From Sphingomonadales bacterium (lineage in GTDB: Bacteria; Pseudomonadota; Alphaproteobacteria; Sphingomonadales; Sphingomonadaceae): DNA of 18,768 bases. Position numbers and translations under genes: made by a program. Of this stretch, positions 1-8,155 are shown one piece after another; the stretch's first letter is position 1; each line of letters begins with the position of its first letter. The DNA lies in contig JAIYAA010000027.1 in assembly GCA_027489295.1 (NCBI GenBank), positions 1 to 18,768 of the forward strand, read 5' to 3'. The notes beneath the pieces were generated by a model. The model did no database searches and was not told the origin of the DNA. It worked only from the letters and a program-made list of their open reading frames with translations.

Positions 1-242
1 CCCTCGCGGTCGGCAGGGACGGTCCGCAGGCTCGGATGATCGGCATCATCGACGATCGCCCAGCGCAGATCCGGCAGATCGGCACAGCGCGCCAGATCGC
101 TGGGGCCCAGGCCCGTATTGTTCCAGGGCGCCGGCGCTAGGACATGCACCTCCGCCTCGCTGGCGACGCGCCGGATCAACGGCTCGATCACCTGCTCGAA
201 CCACCAGGGCGTCACCACGGGGAGGTAGAAGAGGATCTTCAC
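1..242 (-). CDS. Conserved hypothetical protein, possibly glycosyltransferase-like (N-terminal part only)
   Basis: The first 80 codons of a minus-strand gene run off the left edge without a stop. The chosen start is GTG at 242-240, preceded by a GGGGGTG stretch about 8 bases upstream. The protein begins VKILFYLPVVTPWWFEQVIE, a hydrophobic first beta strand followed by a WWF motif and a helix, and then a second strand (VHVLAPAPWNNTG). This resembles the N-terminal half of a GT-B-like Rossmann fold. I recall similar N-termini in uncharacterised sphingomonad proteins sometimes annotated as glycosyltransferases. No catalytic residues can be seen in this fragment, so function is not assigned. It is transcribed divergently from the glucose dehydrogenase gene, with a shared 240-bp intergenic region. 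Confidence 0.7.
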   Translation of the reverse strand, partial: MKILFYLPVVTPWWFEQVIEPLIRRVASEAEVHVLAPAPWNNTGLGPSDLARCADLPDLRWAIVDDADHPSLRTVPADRE

Positions 243-482
243 GCGTTCACACCCCCGGATGCGCCGGCCCGGCGTCGCTTCGACGGTTGATGCGGTCTGC
301 CAATGCCTGCTCCATCACGCTCCCGAGGCGAGAACACGGCCCCGTCCGTCTCTTATAGGAACAGCGGCAGGCCCTCGGCCGCGGACGCTAGGAAAAACTT
401 GCCTAGTTCCCGCCTCCGCCGGAACCCTGCGGGTCGGCGCAGGTTTGGCGGGCATCCCCCGATACCGGTTCCGGAGCATGCC
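243..482. promoter_or_regulatory. Divergent intergenic region upstream of gcd
   Basis: These 240 bases separate the divergent left-edge gene from gcd and should carry both promoters. I see a perfect inverted repeat CTAGG-9 nt-CCTAG at 388-406, which could be an operator or a small hairpin. A GGAAC-N16-GGTT element lies at 421-445 (see separate entry). A GGAG Shine-Dalgarno sequence lies just ahead of the gcd ATG. An open frame extends through this region in the gcd frame, but the 60 extra residues are not like the family's N-terminus, so I treat it as non-coding. Confidence 0.5.
421..445 (+). promoter_or_regulatory. Candidate EcfG-type (general stress sigma) promoter for gcd
   Basis: GGAAC at 421-425 and GGTT at 442-445 are separated by 16 bases. 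The alphaproteobacterial EcfG consensus is GGAAC-N16/17-CGTT, so this is one mismatch away. It ends 37 bases before the gcd ATG, a suitable distance. In GC-rich DNA such a match can occur by chance, so this is a weak call without expression data. Confidence 0.27.
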
Positions 483-2879
483 ATGGCCGACCAGCAACGA
501 TCCTCGCGCCTGCTTACCGTGCTCGCCATTATCCTGGCGCTGGTCGGGCTGGCGATCGGCGGCGGCGGGCTGTGGCTCGCGGTGCTGGGGGGCTCGGTCT
601 ATTATCTGCTTGCCGGTCTGGCGCTGATCGCCAGCGGCTGGCTGCTCCACCGCCGCAAGGCGACCGCACTCACACTCTACGCGCTGCTGCTGGTGGCGAC
701 GATGGTGTGGGCGGTTGCCGAGGCCGGCTGGGACTTCTGGGCGCTGGCCCCGCGCGGCGACATCCTGGTGCCGCTCGGTATCGTCCTGGCGCTGCCCACC
801 ATCGTGCGGCGGCTCGGCTCGCCGCGCTGGCCGGGGCGCGCCTGGCCGCTGGTCGGGAGCCTCGGCGTCGCCGCGCTGGTGCTGCTCGCCACCGCTTTCA
901 CCAATCCGCACGATCTTGCCGGCAGCCTGCCCGGCGCTCGCGGCATCGCCCCCGCCAGCGTGCTCGGCGGCACGCCGAAGGAAGACTGGAACGCCTATGG
1001 CCGCTCGTGGCGTGGCGATCGCTGGTCGCCGATCGACCAGATTACTCCCGCCAACGTCGCCACGCTTGAAAAGGCCTGGGAATTTCACACCGGCGACCTG
1101 AAGACCGGCGCCGATCCCGACGAGTTCACGTACGAAGTGACGCCGATCAAGGTGGGCGACCGGGTCTATCTCTGCTCGCCGCAAAATATCGTCTTCGCAC
1201 TCGACGCGGAGACCGGGCAGCAGGTCTGGCGCTACGATCCTCAGATCCGCGCATCGCAAGACATGCAGCATCTCACCTGCCGCGGCGTATCCTATCACAG
1301 CAACGGCGCCGCGCCCGGCACCGGCGGCGTCTGTGCGAACCGGATCATCATGGGCACCAACGACGCCCGGCTGATCGCCCTGGACGCGACGAGCGGCCGC
1401 CCCTGCCCCGGCTTCGGCACCGGCGGCCAGGTCGATGTGTGGCCGGGGCTTCCCGGGCAGAAGCGCGGCTGGTGGCAGATCACCTCGCCGCCCGTGATCA
1501 TCGGCAACCTCGCGATCTTTGGCGGCGCGGTGTACGACAACAAGACGACATTCATGCCCTCGGGTGTGGTCCGCGGCTATGACGTGAACACCGGCCGCGC
1601 GGTGTGGGCGTTCGATCCGGCCAACGCCAACGACACCTCGCCCAAGGCCCCCGGTACCGGCCGGTACACCCCCTCCAGCCCCAATAGCTGGACGATCGCG
1701 GCCGCCGATCCGGCGCTGGGGCTCGTCTATATTCCCACGGGTATGGCTGCGATCGACCAGTGGGGTGGCCGACGCACGCCCGAGACCGAGCGATTCGCCA
1801 CCTCGGTGATCGCGCTGGAGGCGGCGACCGGGAAGATCCGCTGGAGCTTCCAGACCGTGCATCACGACCTGTGGGACATGGACGTCCCCGCCCAGCCGGC
1901 GCTGGTCGATCTCACCCTGCCCGGCCGCGGCCGGGTGCCCGCCCTCATCCAGTCGACCAAGACCGGCAACCTGTTCGTGCTCGACCGTCGGACCGGCAAG
2001 CCGCTTATCCCCGTGCGCGAAGTGCCGGTGCCGCAGGGCGCGGCGGCCGGCGACCATACGTCACCCACCCAGCCCGAATCCGCCCTCAGCCTGATGGCGA
2101 AGAAGCGGGTGACCGGCGCCGACATGTGGGGGGCTACGATGTTCGACCAGCTTGCCTGCCGCATCAAGTTCCAGCGGCTGCGCTACGAGGGGCCGTTCAC
2201 CCCGCCGTCGCAGCAGGGCACGCTCGTCTTCCCCGGCAATTTCGGGGTGATGGACTGGGGCGGCATGGCGATCGACCCGGTGCGGATGATCGCCTTCGCC
2301 CACCCGAACTATATGGCGTTCGTCGACCGGCTGGTGCCGCGACCCGAATCCGACGCGGCCGACCCCAGGTTGCACGGCCCCGCCGGCGGCTCCGACTTCA
2401 GCGGATCGGACATCAAGGGGTTCAACCCGAACAGCGGCGCACCCTTCGCCGTCGCGCTCAATCCCTTCCTCTCCGCGCTCGGCCTGCCCTGCCAGTCGCC
2501 GCCCTGGGGCTATGTCGCGGGAATCGACCTGGTGAGCGGCAAGACCGTGTGGCAGCACCGCAACGGCACCTCGCGCGACCAGACGCCGGTGCCGCTGCCC
2601 TTCAAGCTGGGCGTCCCCTCGCTGGGCGGGCCGATGCTGACCGCGGGCGGCGTGGCGTTCATGGGATCCGCGCTCGATTATTACCTGCGCGCCTATGAGG
2701 TGACGACGGGCAAGGTGCTGTGGCGCGGCCGTCTCCCCGCCGGCGGCCAGGCGACGCCGATGAGCTACTGGTCGGCGAAGAGTGGGCGGCAGTTCGTGGT
2801 GATCGCCGCAGGAGGCCATGGCTCGCTGGGCACCAAGCGCGGCGATTCGATCATCGCCTACGCGCTGCCGCGGCAGTGA
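483..2879 (+). CDS. gcd: Membrane-bound PQQ-dependent glucose dehydrogenase (quinoprotein)
   Basis: This enzyme oxidises D-glucose to glucono-1,5-lactone in the periplasm and passes electrons to ubiquinone. The predicted protein is 798 residues, close to E. coli Gcd (796). About five hydrophobic membrane segments occupy residues 9-140, followed by an eight-bladed PQQ propeller from about residue 160. Visible family motifs are QTVHHDLWDMDVPAQP (457-472), STKTGN (491-496), GADMWGATMFDQLACR (545-560), LNPFLSALGLPC and the C-terminal RLPAGGQATPMSYW. Asp465 and Lys493 correspond, by alignment from memory, to catalytic Asp466 and Lys493 of E. coli. ATG 483 was chosen over earlier in-frame starts because GGAG precedes it and the membrane domain begins there. 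No pqq biosynthesis genes lie in the window. A quinate/shikimate dehydrogenase is the main alternative, but length and motifs favour glucose. Confidence 0.93.
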   Translation: MADQQRSSRLLTVLAIILALVGLAIGGGGLWLAVLGGSVYYLLAGLALIASGWLLHRRKATALTLYALLLVATMVWAVAEAGWDFWALAPRGDILVPLGIVLALPTIVRRLGSPRWPGRAWPLVGSLGVAALVLLATAFTNPHDLAGSLPGARGIAPASVLGGTPKEDWNAYGRSWRGDRWSPIDQITPANVATLEKAWEFHTGDLKTGADPDEFTYEVTPIKVGDRVYLCSPQNIVFALDAETGQQVWRYDPQIRASQDMQHLTCRGVSYHSNGAAPGTGGVCANRIIMGTNDARLIALDATSGRPCPGFGTGGQVDVWPGLPGQKRGWWQITSPPVIIGNLAIFGGAVYDNKTTFMPSGVVRGYDVNTGRAVWAFDPANANDTSPKAPGTGRYTPSSPNSWTIAAADPALGLVYIPTGMAAIDQWGGRRTPETERFATSVIALEAATGKIRWSFQTVHHDLWDMDVPAQPALVDLTLPGRGRVPALIQSTKTGNLFVLDRRTGKPLIPVREVPVPQGAAAGDHTSPTQPESALSLMAKKRVTGADMWGATMFDQLACRIKFQRLRYEGPFTPPSQQGTLVFPGNFGVMDWGGMAIDPVRMIAFAHPNYMAFVDRLVPRPESDAADPRLHGPAGGSDFSGSDIKGFNPNSGAPFAVALNPFLSALGLPCQSPPWGYVAGIDLVSGKTVWQHRNGTSRDQTPVPLPFKLGVPSLGGPMLTAGGVAFMGSALDYYLRAYEVTTGKVLWRGRLPAGGQATPMSYWSAKSGRQFVVIAAGGHGSLGTKRGDSIIAYALPRQ
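2865..2876. repeat. 12-bp perfect palindrome at the end of gcd
   Basis: CTGCCGCGGCAG ends immediately before the gcd TGA codon. It could form a short hairpin in the transcript, but no U-tract follows, so it is not a convincing terminator. It may simply reflect GC-rich codons for Leu-Pro-Arg-Gln. Confidence 0.35.
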
Positions 2880-2996
2880 TCCGCGCGGCAGTGCGGCCTA
2901 TGTATTGATCCAGGATATAGGTTTGACTTTCATCGTGAAATACATGTCTGCTCGGGAACGGGCGTAGGCAGCCCGTCTAACGGGGACAATCCTGAG
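2880..2996 (+). promoter_or_regulatory. Intergenic leader of the hybrid kinase gene with hairpin
   Basis: This 117-base gap is noticeably AT-richer than its surroundings at 2899-2948, with TTGATC (2905-2910) and TTGACT (2923-2928) as possible -35-like hexamers. No well-spaced -10 partner is evident. A perfect inverted repeat ACGGGC-gtaggca-GCCCGT lies at 2958-2976. GGGGA about 10 bases before the GTG start is a usable ribosome binding site. A promoter here is plausible but not demonstrated. Confidence 0.35.
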
Positions 2997-4931
2997 GTGC
3001 GACGTTCGCTGATCCTGATGGGTCTGACCGGCATGTTGCCGATCGTCGTGCTTGGCGCCGCATATGGTGCCGTTACCCTTCGCGAGCAGCGCACCGCACT
3101 GGATCGCCAGGCGGCGCTGGCCAGCCGCTCCACCGCACGCCTGGTCGGCCGCGAGATCGCGGCGACGCTGGATGCGGTGAAGATGATCAGTCGATCGCCC
3201 TCGCTCGATTCGACCATCGACCGGCCGCGATTCACCCAGCTGGGGCTGCGGCTGATGGAAGATCATCCCGGCTGGAGCGCGATCAGCATTGCCGACGCGG
3301 CGGGTATCCGCATGCTCGATCTGCCGCGCCCGATCGGCGGGCAGCTGGGCGAGGTGGTGGATCCGGTGAGCCTGGCAGCAGCCGTGCGTACGCGCACGCC
3401 GCAGGTGGGGCATGTCGTGCGCGGCCCGGGGGGCATGGTGGCGTTCGCCGTCCGCGCGCCGGTCCTGCAGGACGGCACCATACGCTACGTCGTCTCCGCG
3501 GTGGTGCCGGTCCGGGCGATGCAACACCTGCTGATGTCGGAGGAGATACCGCCCGAATGGCGCCTGCGCCTGCTTGACGGGCGCGGTGCGGTGATCGCGC
3601 AATCCGGGTCGCCGGCGCAGGACGCAGCGCGGGCCACCGTAAGCCCCGTCCCCGAAGCCGGATGGCACGTCGAAGTGGCGGTGCCGGGGGGCAGTTTCGC
3701 CGCGCTCACCCGGCAGACGCGCCTCATCCTGATCGGCGGCGGTCTGCTGGCGCTGGCGTTGTTCGTCGCGCTGGCGTTCGCCCTGATCGTCGAGTTGCGG
3801 CGGTTCCGCCAGCGCCAGGCGGCAACCGTGCAGGCGCAGCGACTGGAAGCGCTGGGGCGGCTGACCGGCGGCGTCGCGCACGATCTCAATAATCTGCTGA
3901 CCCCGATCCTGGGCGGACTCGACCTGCTGCGCGCGCGGATCGGCGACGATGCCAAGTCGCTGCGCTATATCGACAGCGCCACGCACAGCGCCGAGCGCGC
4001 CCGCAGCCTCGTCGCGCGGCTGCTCGCCTATGCCAAGCGCCAGGCATTGACGCCCGAGGCGATCGTGGTCGCGACGATGCTCGCCGACCTGCACGAGTTG
4101 CTGCAGCGATCGGTGGGGCCGACGATCGGCTGCACGATCCACACCGCGGACGACCTGCCGGCGGTGCGGGCCGACCGCAACCAGCTCGAACTCGCCGTGC
4201 TGAACCTGGTGATCAACGCGCGCGACGCGATCAAGACCGGCGGCCGGATCAGCGGCACGATCGTCCTTTCCGCCCGTCCGCCGCGCCGCGACGAGCTCCG
4301 CGGGCTGCCGCGCGGCGAGTATCTCGCGCTCGCGGTGCACGACGATGGATGCGGCATGGACGCCGCGACGCTGCGGCGCGCGATGGAGCCGTTCTTCACC
4401 ACCAAGTCCGGCGACCGGGGCACCGGGCTGGGTCTGTCGATGGTCCATGGCTTCGCCGAGCAATCCTCGGGTCGGCTGATGCTCGAAAGCGCGCCAGGCC
4501 AGGGCACCAGCGCGACGCTGATCCTACCCGCGACGGACCCCCCTGCAGCAATCGCCGACGCGATTCGCGAGCGCCCCACCCGTACCGCCGAGATCCTGCT
4601 GGTGGATGACGATCCCGCGGTACGCGAGGCCGCGGCCGAGGTGCTGCGTGCGCACGGCCATCAGGTCGCTGAGGCGGAATCGCTGAGCCAGGGCATGGCA
4701 GTGCTCGCCGGTGCGCCGGGCACGGCGCTGGTCATCACCGACTATATGATGCCGGGCGGGACGGGCGGGGAATTCATTCACCGCGCCCGCGGCGCCGGAC
4801 TTCCCCAGCCCTTCCTGCTCCTCACCGGCTATACCGACGCCGCGGACGACCTGCCCGACGACGTGCCGCAACTGCGCAAGCCGTTCCGTGAGCGCGAACT
4901 GCTCGACGCGGTGGACGCGCTGCTCGGCTGA
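2997..4931 (+). CDS. Hybrid sensor histidine kinase/response regulator with periplasmic sensor
   Basis: This 644-residue membrane kinase probably senses an extracytoplasmic signal and autophosphorylates, passing phosphate to its own receiver. Transmembrane segments lie at about 3-25 and 242-266, enclosing about 215 periplasmic residues that look like a Cache-type sensor (not proven). No HAMP or PAS domain is obvious. The H-box GGVAHDLNN puts the phospho-accepting His at 295. The ATPase has an N-box (NLVINARD, 403-410), G1 DDGCGM (449-454), FF (466-467) and G2 GTGLGL (475-480). The C-terminal receiver (about 532-644) has the acidic cluster DDD (537-539), acceptor Asp582 in ITDYMMP, Thr610 and Lys628 in RKPF. 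The start is GTG. There is no adjacent DNA-binding regulator, so the downstream partner is unknown. It follows gcd on the same strand but probably has its own promoter. Confidence 0.9.
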   Translation: MRRSLILMGLTGMLPIVVLGAAYGAVTLREQRTALDRQAALASRSTARLVGREIAATLDAVKMISRSPSLDSTIDRPRFTQLGLRLMEDHPGWSAISIADAAGIRMLDLPRPIGGQLGEVVDPVSLAAAVRTRTPQVGHVVRGPGGMVAFAVRAPVLQDGTIRYVVSAVVPVRAMQHLLMSEEIPPEWRLRLLDGRGAVIAQSGSPAQDAARATVSPVPEAGWHVEVAVPGGSFAALTRQTRLILIGGGLLALALFVALAFALIVELRRFRQRQAATVQAQRLEALGRLTGGVAHDLNNLLTPILGGLDLLRARIGDDAKSLRYIDSATHSAERARSLVARLLAYAKRQALTPEAIVVATMLADLHELLQRSVGPTIGCTIHTADDLPAVRADRNQLELAVLNLVINARDAIKTGGRISGTIVLSARPPRRDELRGLPRGEYLALAVHDDGCGMDAATLRRAMEPFFTTKSGDRGTGLGLSMVHGFAEQSSGRLMLESAPGQGTSATLILPATDPPAAIADAIRERPTRTAEILLVDDDPAVREAAAEVLRAHGHQVAEAESLSQGMAVLAGAPGTALVITDYMMPGGTGGEFIHRARGAGLPQPFLLLTGYTDAADDLPDDVPQLRKPFRERELLDAVDALLG

Positions 4932-4970
4932 GGCGTGCCATCCCGCTCGCCCGGGGTACGAAGCACCGCT

Positions 4971-7175
4971 TTACGCCTCGGGCAACGCCTCGAGCAGTTT
5001 GTCGGGGGTAATCGGGAAGCTGCGCACCCGCACGCCGCAGGCATGATGGATCGCGTTGGCGATCGCCCCAGCCGCGCCGCAAATGCCCAGCTCGCCGACG
5101 CCCTTGGCCTGGAGCGGGCTGGCGGCGGGATCGCGCTCGTCGACCAACACGACCTCCAGCGCCGGCACATCGGCATGGACCGGCACGTGATATTCGGCGA
5201 GGTCGTGGTTGACGAGGTGGCCGTCGCGGGGATCGAACACCAGTTCCTCGGTCAGCGCGCTGCCGATGCCCCACACCATGCCACCCAGGCATTGCGACGT
5301 CGCGGTCTTCTCGTTGAGCGCGCGGCCCAAACCGAAGGCGCCGGTCATCCGGCGGATACGCGTCTCGCCGGTATAGGCGTTGACCCCTACTTCGACGAAA
5401 AAGGCACCGTACATCGCGATGGCAAGCTTCTCGTCGATGCCGCCATTCTTGAAATGGCCGGTCTCGGTAAGGTCGTTCTCGAGCAGCTCGGTGAAGGGGA
5501 TGCGGCGGTTGCCGGCGATGGCAGTGCCGTCCTTCAGCGTCAGCTCGGCCTCGTCGCAGCCGAGCAGCTCGGCCAATTGCTCGCGGATTGCCTCGCATGC
5601 GACGAACACCGCCGACCCGGTCGATGCCGCGCCCCAGCTCCCGCCCGAGCCCGATCCCGGCGGAAAGCGGGTGTCGCCCAGCTGGACGAGCACCTTCTCC
5701 GGCGGCAGGCCGAGCATCTCGCCGGCGATCTGGCCGAGAATGGCATAGGTGCCGGTGCCGATATCGGTCATGTCGCTTTCGATCACCGCTGTACCATCGG
5801 CAGCGAGCGTCACCTTCGCCTGCGCTTCGTTGAGATTGTGGACGCGGCACGCCGTCGCCATGCCGGTACCGATCCACCATTCGCCGTCGCGGCGCTGGCA
5901 GGGATCACGGTCGCTGCCGTTCCAGCCGAACCGCTCGGCGCCGATCTTGAGGCACTCGGCCAGCCGGCGGGAGCTGTAGGGCACGCCCTGGCTGGGGTGT
6001 TCCTCGGGGATGTTGCGCAGCCGCAGCTCGACGGGGTCGATCCCGGTCGCCAGCGCCAGCTCGTCCATCGCCGCTTCGAGGCACTGCATCCCCACCGCCT
6101 CGCCCGGTGCGCGGACCGAGCCTGCGGTCATGCGGTGGATCCGGGCGAGATCGACGCGCAGCCGGCGGTGTTCGCCCGGATACAGGAACTCGCTGGCCTG
6201 GGTGACCGGCTCGGCGAATTTCTCGCCGGGCAGGTTCGACACCCATGCCTCATGCCCAAAGCCGAGCAGCCGCCCCTCGCCATCGGTTGCGAGGCGGATG
6301 CGCTGACGCGTCTCGGAACGCCGCATCACGCATTGAAAGACCTGCTGGCGGCTCATCACCACGCGCACCGGCCGGGCCAACTCGATCGCGGCCACCGCCG
6401 CCGCGGTCAACTCGGCGCTGATGCCCAGCTTCGACCCGAAGCCGCCACCGACATAGGGCGCGATCAGCCGGACCTGCTCGGGCTTCAGCCCCAGCGCGTC
6501 GGCCAGCTCCTTCTGGTTGTACTTCAGCATCTGCAGGCTCGAATGGGCGGTGAGCGTGTTGCCGTCCCATTCGGCGATGCTGGCATGCGGCTCCATCGCC
6601 GCGCTGGCATGGCCCTCGGTAGTATAGGTCACGTCCACCGCATGGGCGGCATCGCGCATCGCCGCGTCGAGATTCCCCTGCTCCACCGGTTCGCCGAAAA
6701 TCTCGTGCGCGGCGTGGGAATCGTCCTGCGTCAGCGGGATCCGGGCGGGATCGTCGCTGCGATAGGCGATGCGCAGCCGCGTTGCGGCGTCCCGCGCCTG
6801 CTCGAACGTCTCGGCGACGACCAGCGCCACCGGCTGGCCGAAATAGTCGACCTTGTGAATCTCGCGGACCGGCGACTTGCCGGCCCCGCCCTGCGCCGAG
6901 CGCGTGATCATCCGCGGGTCTGCGATCACCGCCAGCACGCCCGGCATGGCCAGCACCGGCGCGGTTTCGATCTCCACGACCTCGCCGCGACTGATCGTCG
7001 ACAGCACCAGCACGCCCTCGGCGCAGTCGATCGGATATTCGGCGGCATAGGGCGCGATGCCGGTCGTCTTGGCGCTGCCGTCCGGCCGATCGAGCGGGCG
7101 GCCGATGATCCCTTGCGCCATCGAATCGAGCCGGTTGCGCTCGTCCGGCTTGTCCATCGTGTAGGTGCGGGTCAC
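4971..7175 (-). CDS. paoC: Molybdopterin-binding large subunit of a PaoABC-type aldehyde oxidoreductase
   Basis: This is the catalytic subunit of a xanthine-oxidase-family molybdenum hydroxylase that oxidises aldehydes to carboxylic acids. It has 734 residues (E. coli PaoC 732). Mo-cofactor motifs are VGGGFGSK (242-249), GSVRAPGEA (352-360), DMTDIGTGTY (468-477) and the glycine-rich GSGSGGSWGAASTG (507-520). The essential active-site glutamate is Glu695 in KGVGELGICGAA, matching PaoC Glu692. Arg444 may correspond to PaoC Arg440, but this depends on alignment. The start GTG overlaps the TGA of the FAD subunit gene by 4 bp (GTGA) and has GGGAGG upstream, so an ATG six codons inside is less likely. 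Only 39 bases separate its stop from the convergent kinase gene. Substrate is not determined by sequence. Confidence 0.9.
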   Translation of the reverse strand: MTRTYTMDKPDERNRLDSMAQGIIGRPLDRPDGSAKTTGIAPYAAEYPIDCAEGVLVLSTISRGEVVEIETAPVLAMPGVLAVIADPRMITRSAQGGAGKSPVREIHKVDYFGQPVALVVAETFEQARDAATRLRIAYRSDDPARIPLTQDDSHAAHEIFGEPVEQGNLDAAMRDAAHAVDVTYTTEGHASAAMEPHASIAEWDGNTLTAHSSLQMLKYNQKELADALGLKPEQVRLIAPYVGGGFGSKLGISAELTAAAVAAIELARPVRVVMSRQQVFQCVMRRSETRQRIRLATDGEGRLLGFGHEAWVSNLPGEKFAEPVTQASEFLYPGEHRRLRVDLARIHRMTAGSVRAPGEAVGMQCLEAAMDELALATGIDPVELRLRNIPEEHPSQGVPYSSRRLAECLKIGAERFGWNGSDRDPCQRRDGEWWIGTGMATACRVHNLNEAQAKVTLAADGTAVIESDMTDIGTGTYAILGQIAGEMLGLPPEKVLVQLGDTRFPPGSGSGGSWGAASTGSAVFVACEAIREQLAELLGCDEAELTLKDGTAIAGNRRIPFTELLENDLTETGHFKNGGIDEKLAIAMYGAFFVEVGVNAYTGETRIRRMTGAFGLGRALNEKTATSQCLGGMVWGIGSALTEELVFDPRDGHLVNHDLAEYHVPVHADVPALEVVLVDERDPAASPLQAKGVGELGICGAAGAIANAIHHACGVRVRSFPITPDKLLEALPEA

Positions 7176-8155
7176 AGCGTGCCTCCCGTGGCTTCGCGGA
7201 GCACGGCCTTGAGCGTGCGGCGCGTGAGGGGAATCTTGAAATCGTTGCTGCCCTGGCCGCGCGCGTCGTCGAGCAGCAGCACAGCGGCCTGGTCGAACAG
7301 CGCATCCGAAGGCGCCTGCCCTTCCAGCAGTGCCTCGACGCGCGGGTCGTGCCAGGGCTTGTGCGCCAGCCCGCCAAAGGCGAGCCGCGCCTTGGCGATG
7401 CGGCCCTCCTCGACATGGATCACCGCCGCCACCGAGACGAGCGCGAAGGCGTAGGACGCCCGGTCGCGTACCTTGCGATAGAGCTGGGCGCCGCCCGCTG
7501 GCGCCGGCAGCACCACGCCGGTGATCACATCGCCGGGTTCGAGCACATTGTCGCGCTCGGGCGTGTCGCCGGGCAGGCGGTGAAAGTCGCGTACCGGCAC
7601 CGAGCGCTTGTCGCCCCGGGCATCGACGACCTCGACGGTGGCGTCCAGCGCCGAGAGCGCAACCGCCATGTCGCCCGGATAGGTGGCGATGCAGGCATCG
7701 CTTGCACCGAGAATGGCGTGAATGCGGTTGAACCCGCCGATCGCCGCGCAACCGGAGCCCGGCGCGCGCTTGTTGCACGCCTGGGAGAGGTCGGTGAAGT
7801 AATAGCAGCGGGTGCGCTGGCACAGATTGCCGCCGGTGGTCGCCTTGTTGCGCAGCTGGAAGGTGGCACCCGCCAGGATCGCGCGGGCCAGCACCGGATA
7901 GTCCGTACGGATGCGTGGATCGGCAGCACAGGCGCTGTTCGAGACGAGCGAGCCAATGTGCAGTCCGTCGCCGTGCGGCGTGATCCCGCCCAGCGGCAGC
8001 CGGTTGACGTCGACCAGTGCGGTCGGCGTCTCCACCTCCAGCTTCATCAGGTCGAGCAGGTTGGTGCCGCCGGCGATCGGCTTGGTGCCGTCGGCGACGA
8101 GCAGCTGGACGGCATCACCCAGCCCGTGCGGGCGCTGATAGTCGAACGGCTTCAT
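7172..8155 (-). CDS. paoB: FAD-binding subunit of PaoABC-type aldehyde oxidoreductase, with extra Fe-S cysteines
   Basis: This is the FAD-binding middle subunit (327 residues; E. coli PaoB 318), which carries electrons from the Fe-S clusters to the outside acceptor. The FAD pyrophosphate motif IAGGTNLLDL is at 27-36 and the second, TTGGNLCQ, around 106-113. Four cysteines at 112, 117, 127 and 136 (LCQRTRC, ACNKR, GSGC) match the insertion that binds an additional [4Fe-4S] cluster in PaoB and is absent from ordinary xanthine dehydrogenases. This is a strong reason to place the operon in the Pao group. The ATG overlaps the stop of the upstream Fe-S subunit gene by 4 bp (ATGA), implying translational coupling. 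Confidence 0.9.
   Translation of the reverse strand: MKPFDYQRPHGLGDAVQLLVADGTKPIAGGTNLLDLMKLEVETPTALVDVNRLPLGGITPHGDGLHIGSLVSNSACAADPRIRTDYPVLARAILAGATFQLRNKATTGGNLCQRTRCYYFTDLSQACNKRAPGSGCAAIGGFNRIHAILGASDACIATYPGDMAVALSALDATVEVVDARGDKRSVPVRDFHRLPGDTPERDNVLEPGDVITGVVLPAPAGGAQLYRKVRDRASYAFALVSVAAVIHVEEGRIAKARLAFGGLAHKPWHDPRVEALLEGQAPSDALFDQAAVLLLDDARGQGSNDFKIPLTRRTLKAVLREATGGTL

Noticed and set aside
303..482. N-terminal extension of gcd by 60 codons
   Set aside because: The extension is basic and unlike the family. The membrane domain and a Shine-Dalgarno sequence fit ATG 483.
315..2057. 580-codon minus-strand open frame opposite gcd
   Set aside because: Low-complexity Arg/Gly/Ala-rich translation, antisense to a clear PQQ dehydrogenase. 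It is a compositional shadow.
2955..2980. GGAAC element upstream of the hybrid kinase as an EcfG promoter
   Set aside because: No CGTT-like -10 element occurs 16-17 bases downstream; CTAA is found instead.
5184..5189. CACGTG core in paoC considered as a fourth parS
   Set aside because: Flanks (ACCGG and ATATT) do not match the GTTT/AAAC arms.
4935..7454. Very long open frame (839 codons) on the plus strand opposite the Mo and FAD subunit genes
   Set aside because: The antisense frame arises from GC-rich codon use. Its translation has no recognisable motifs, while the minus strand encodes well-matched Mo-hydroxylase subunits.
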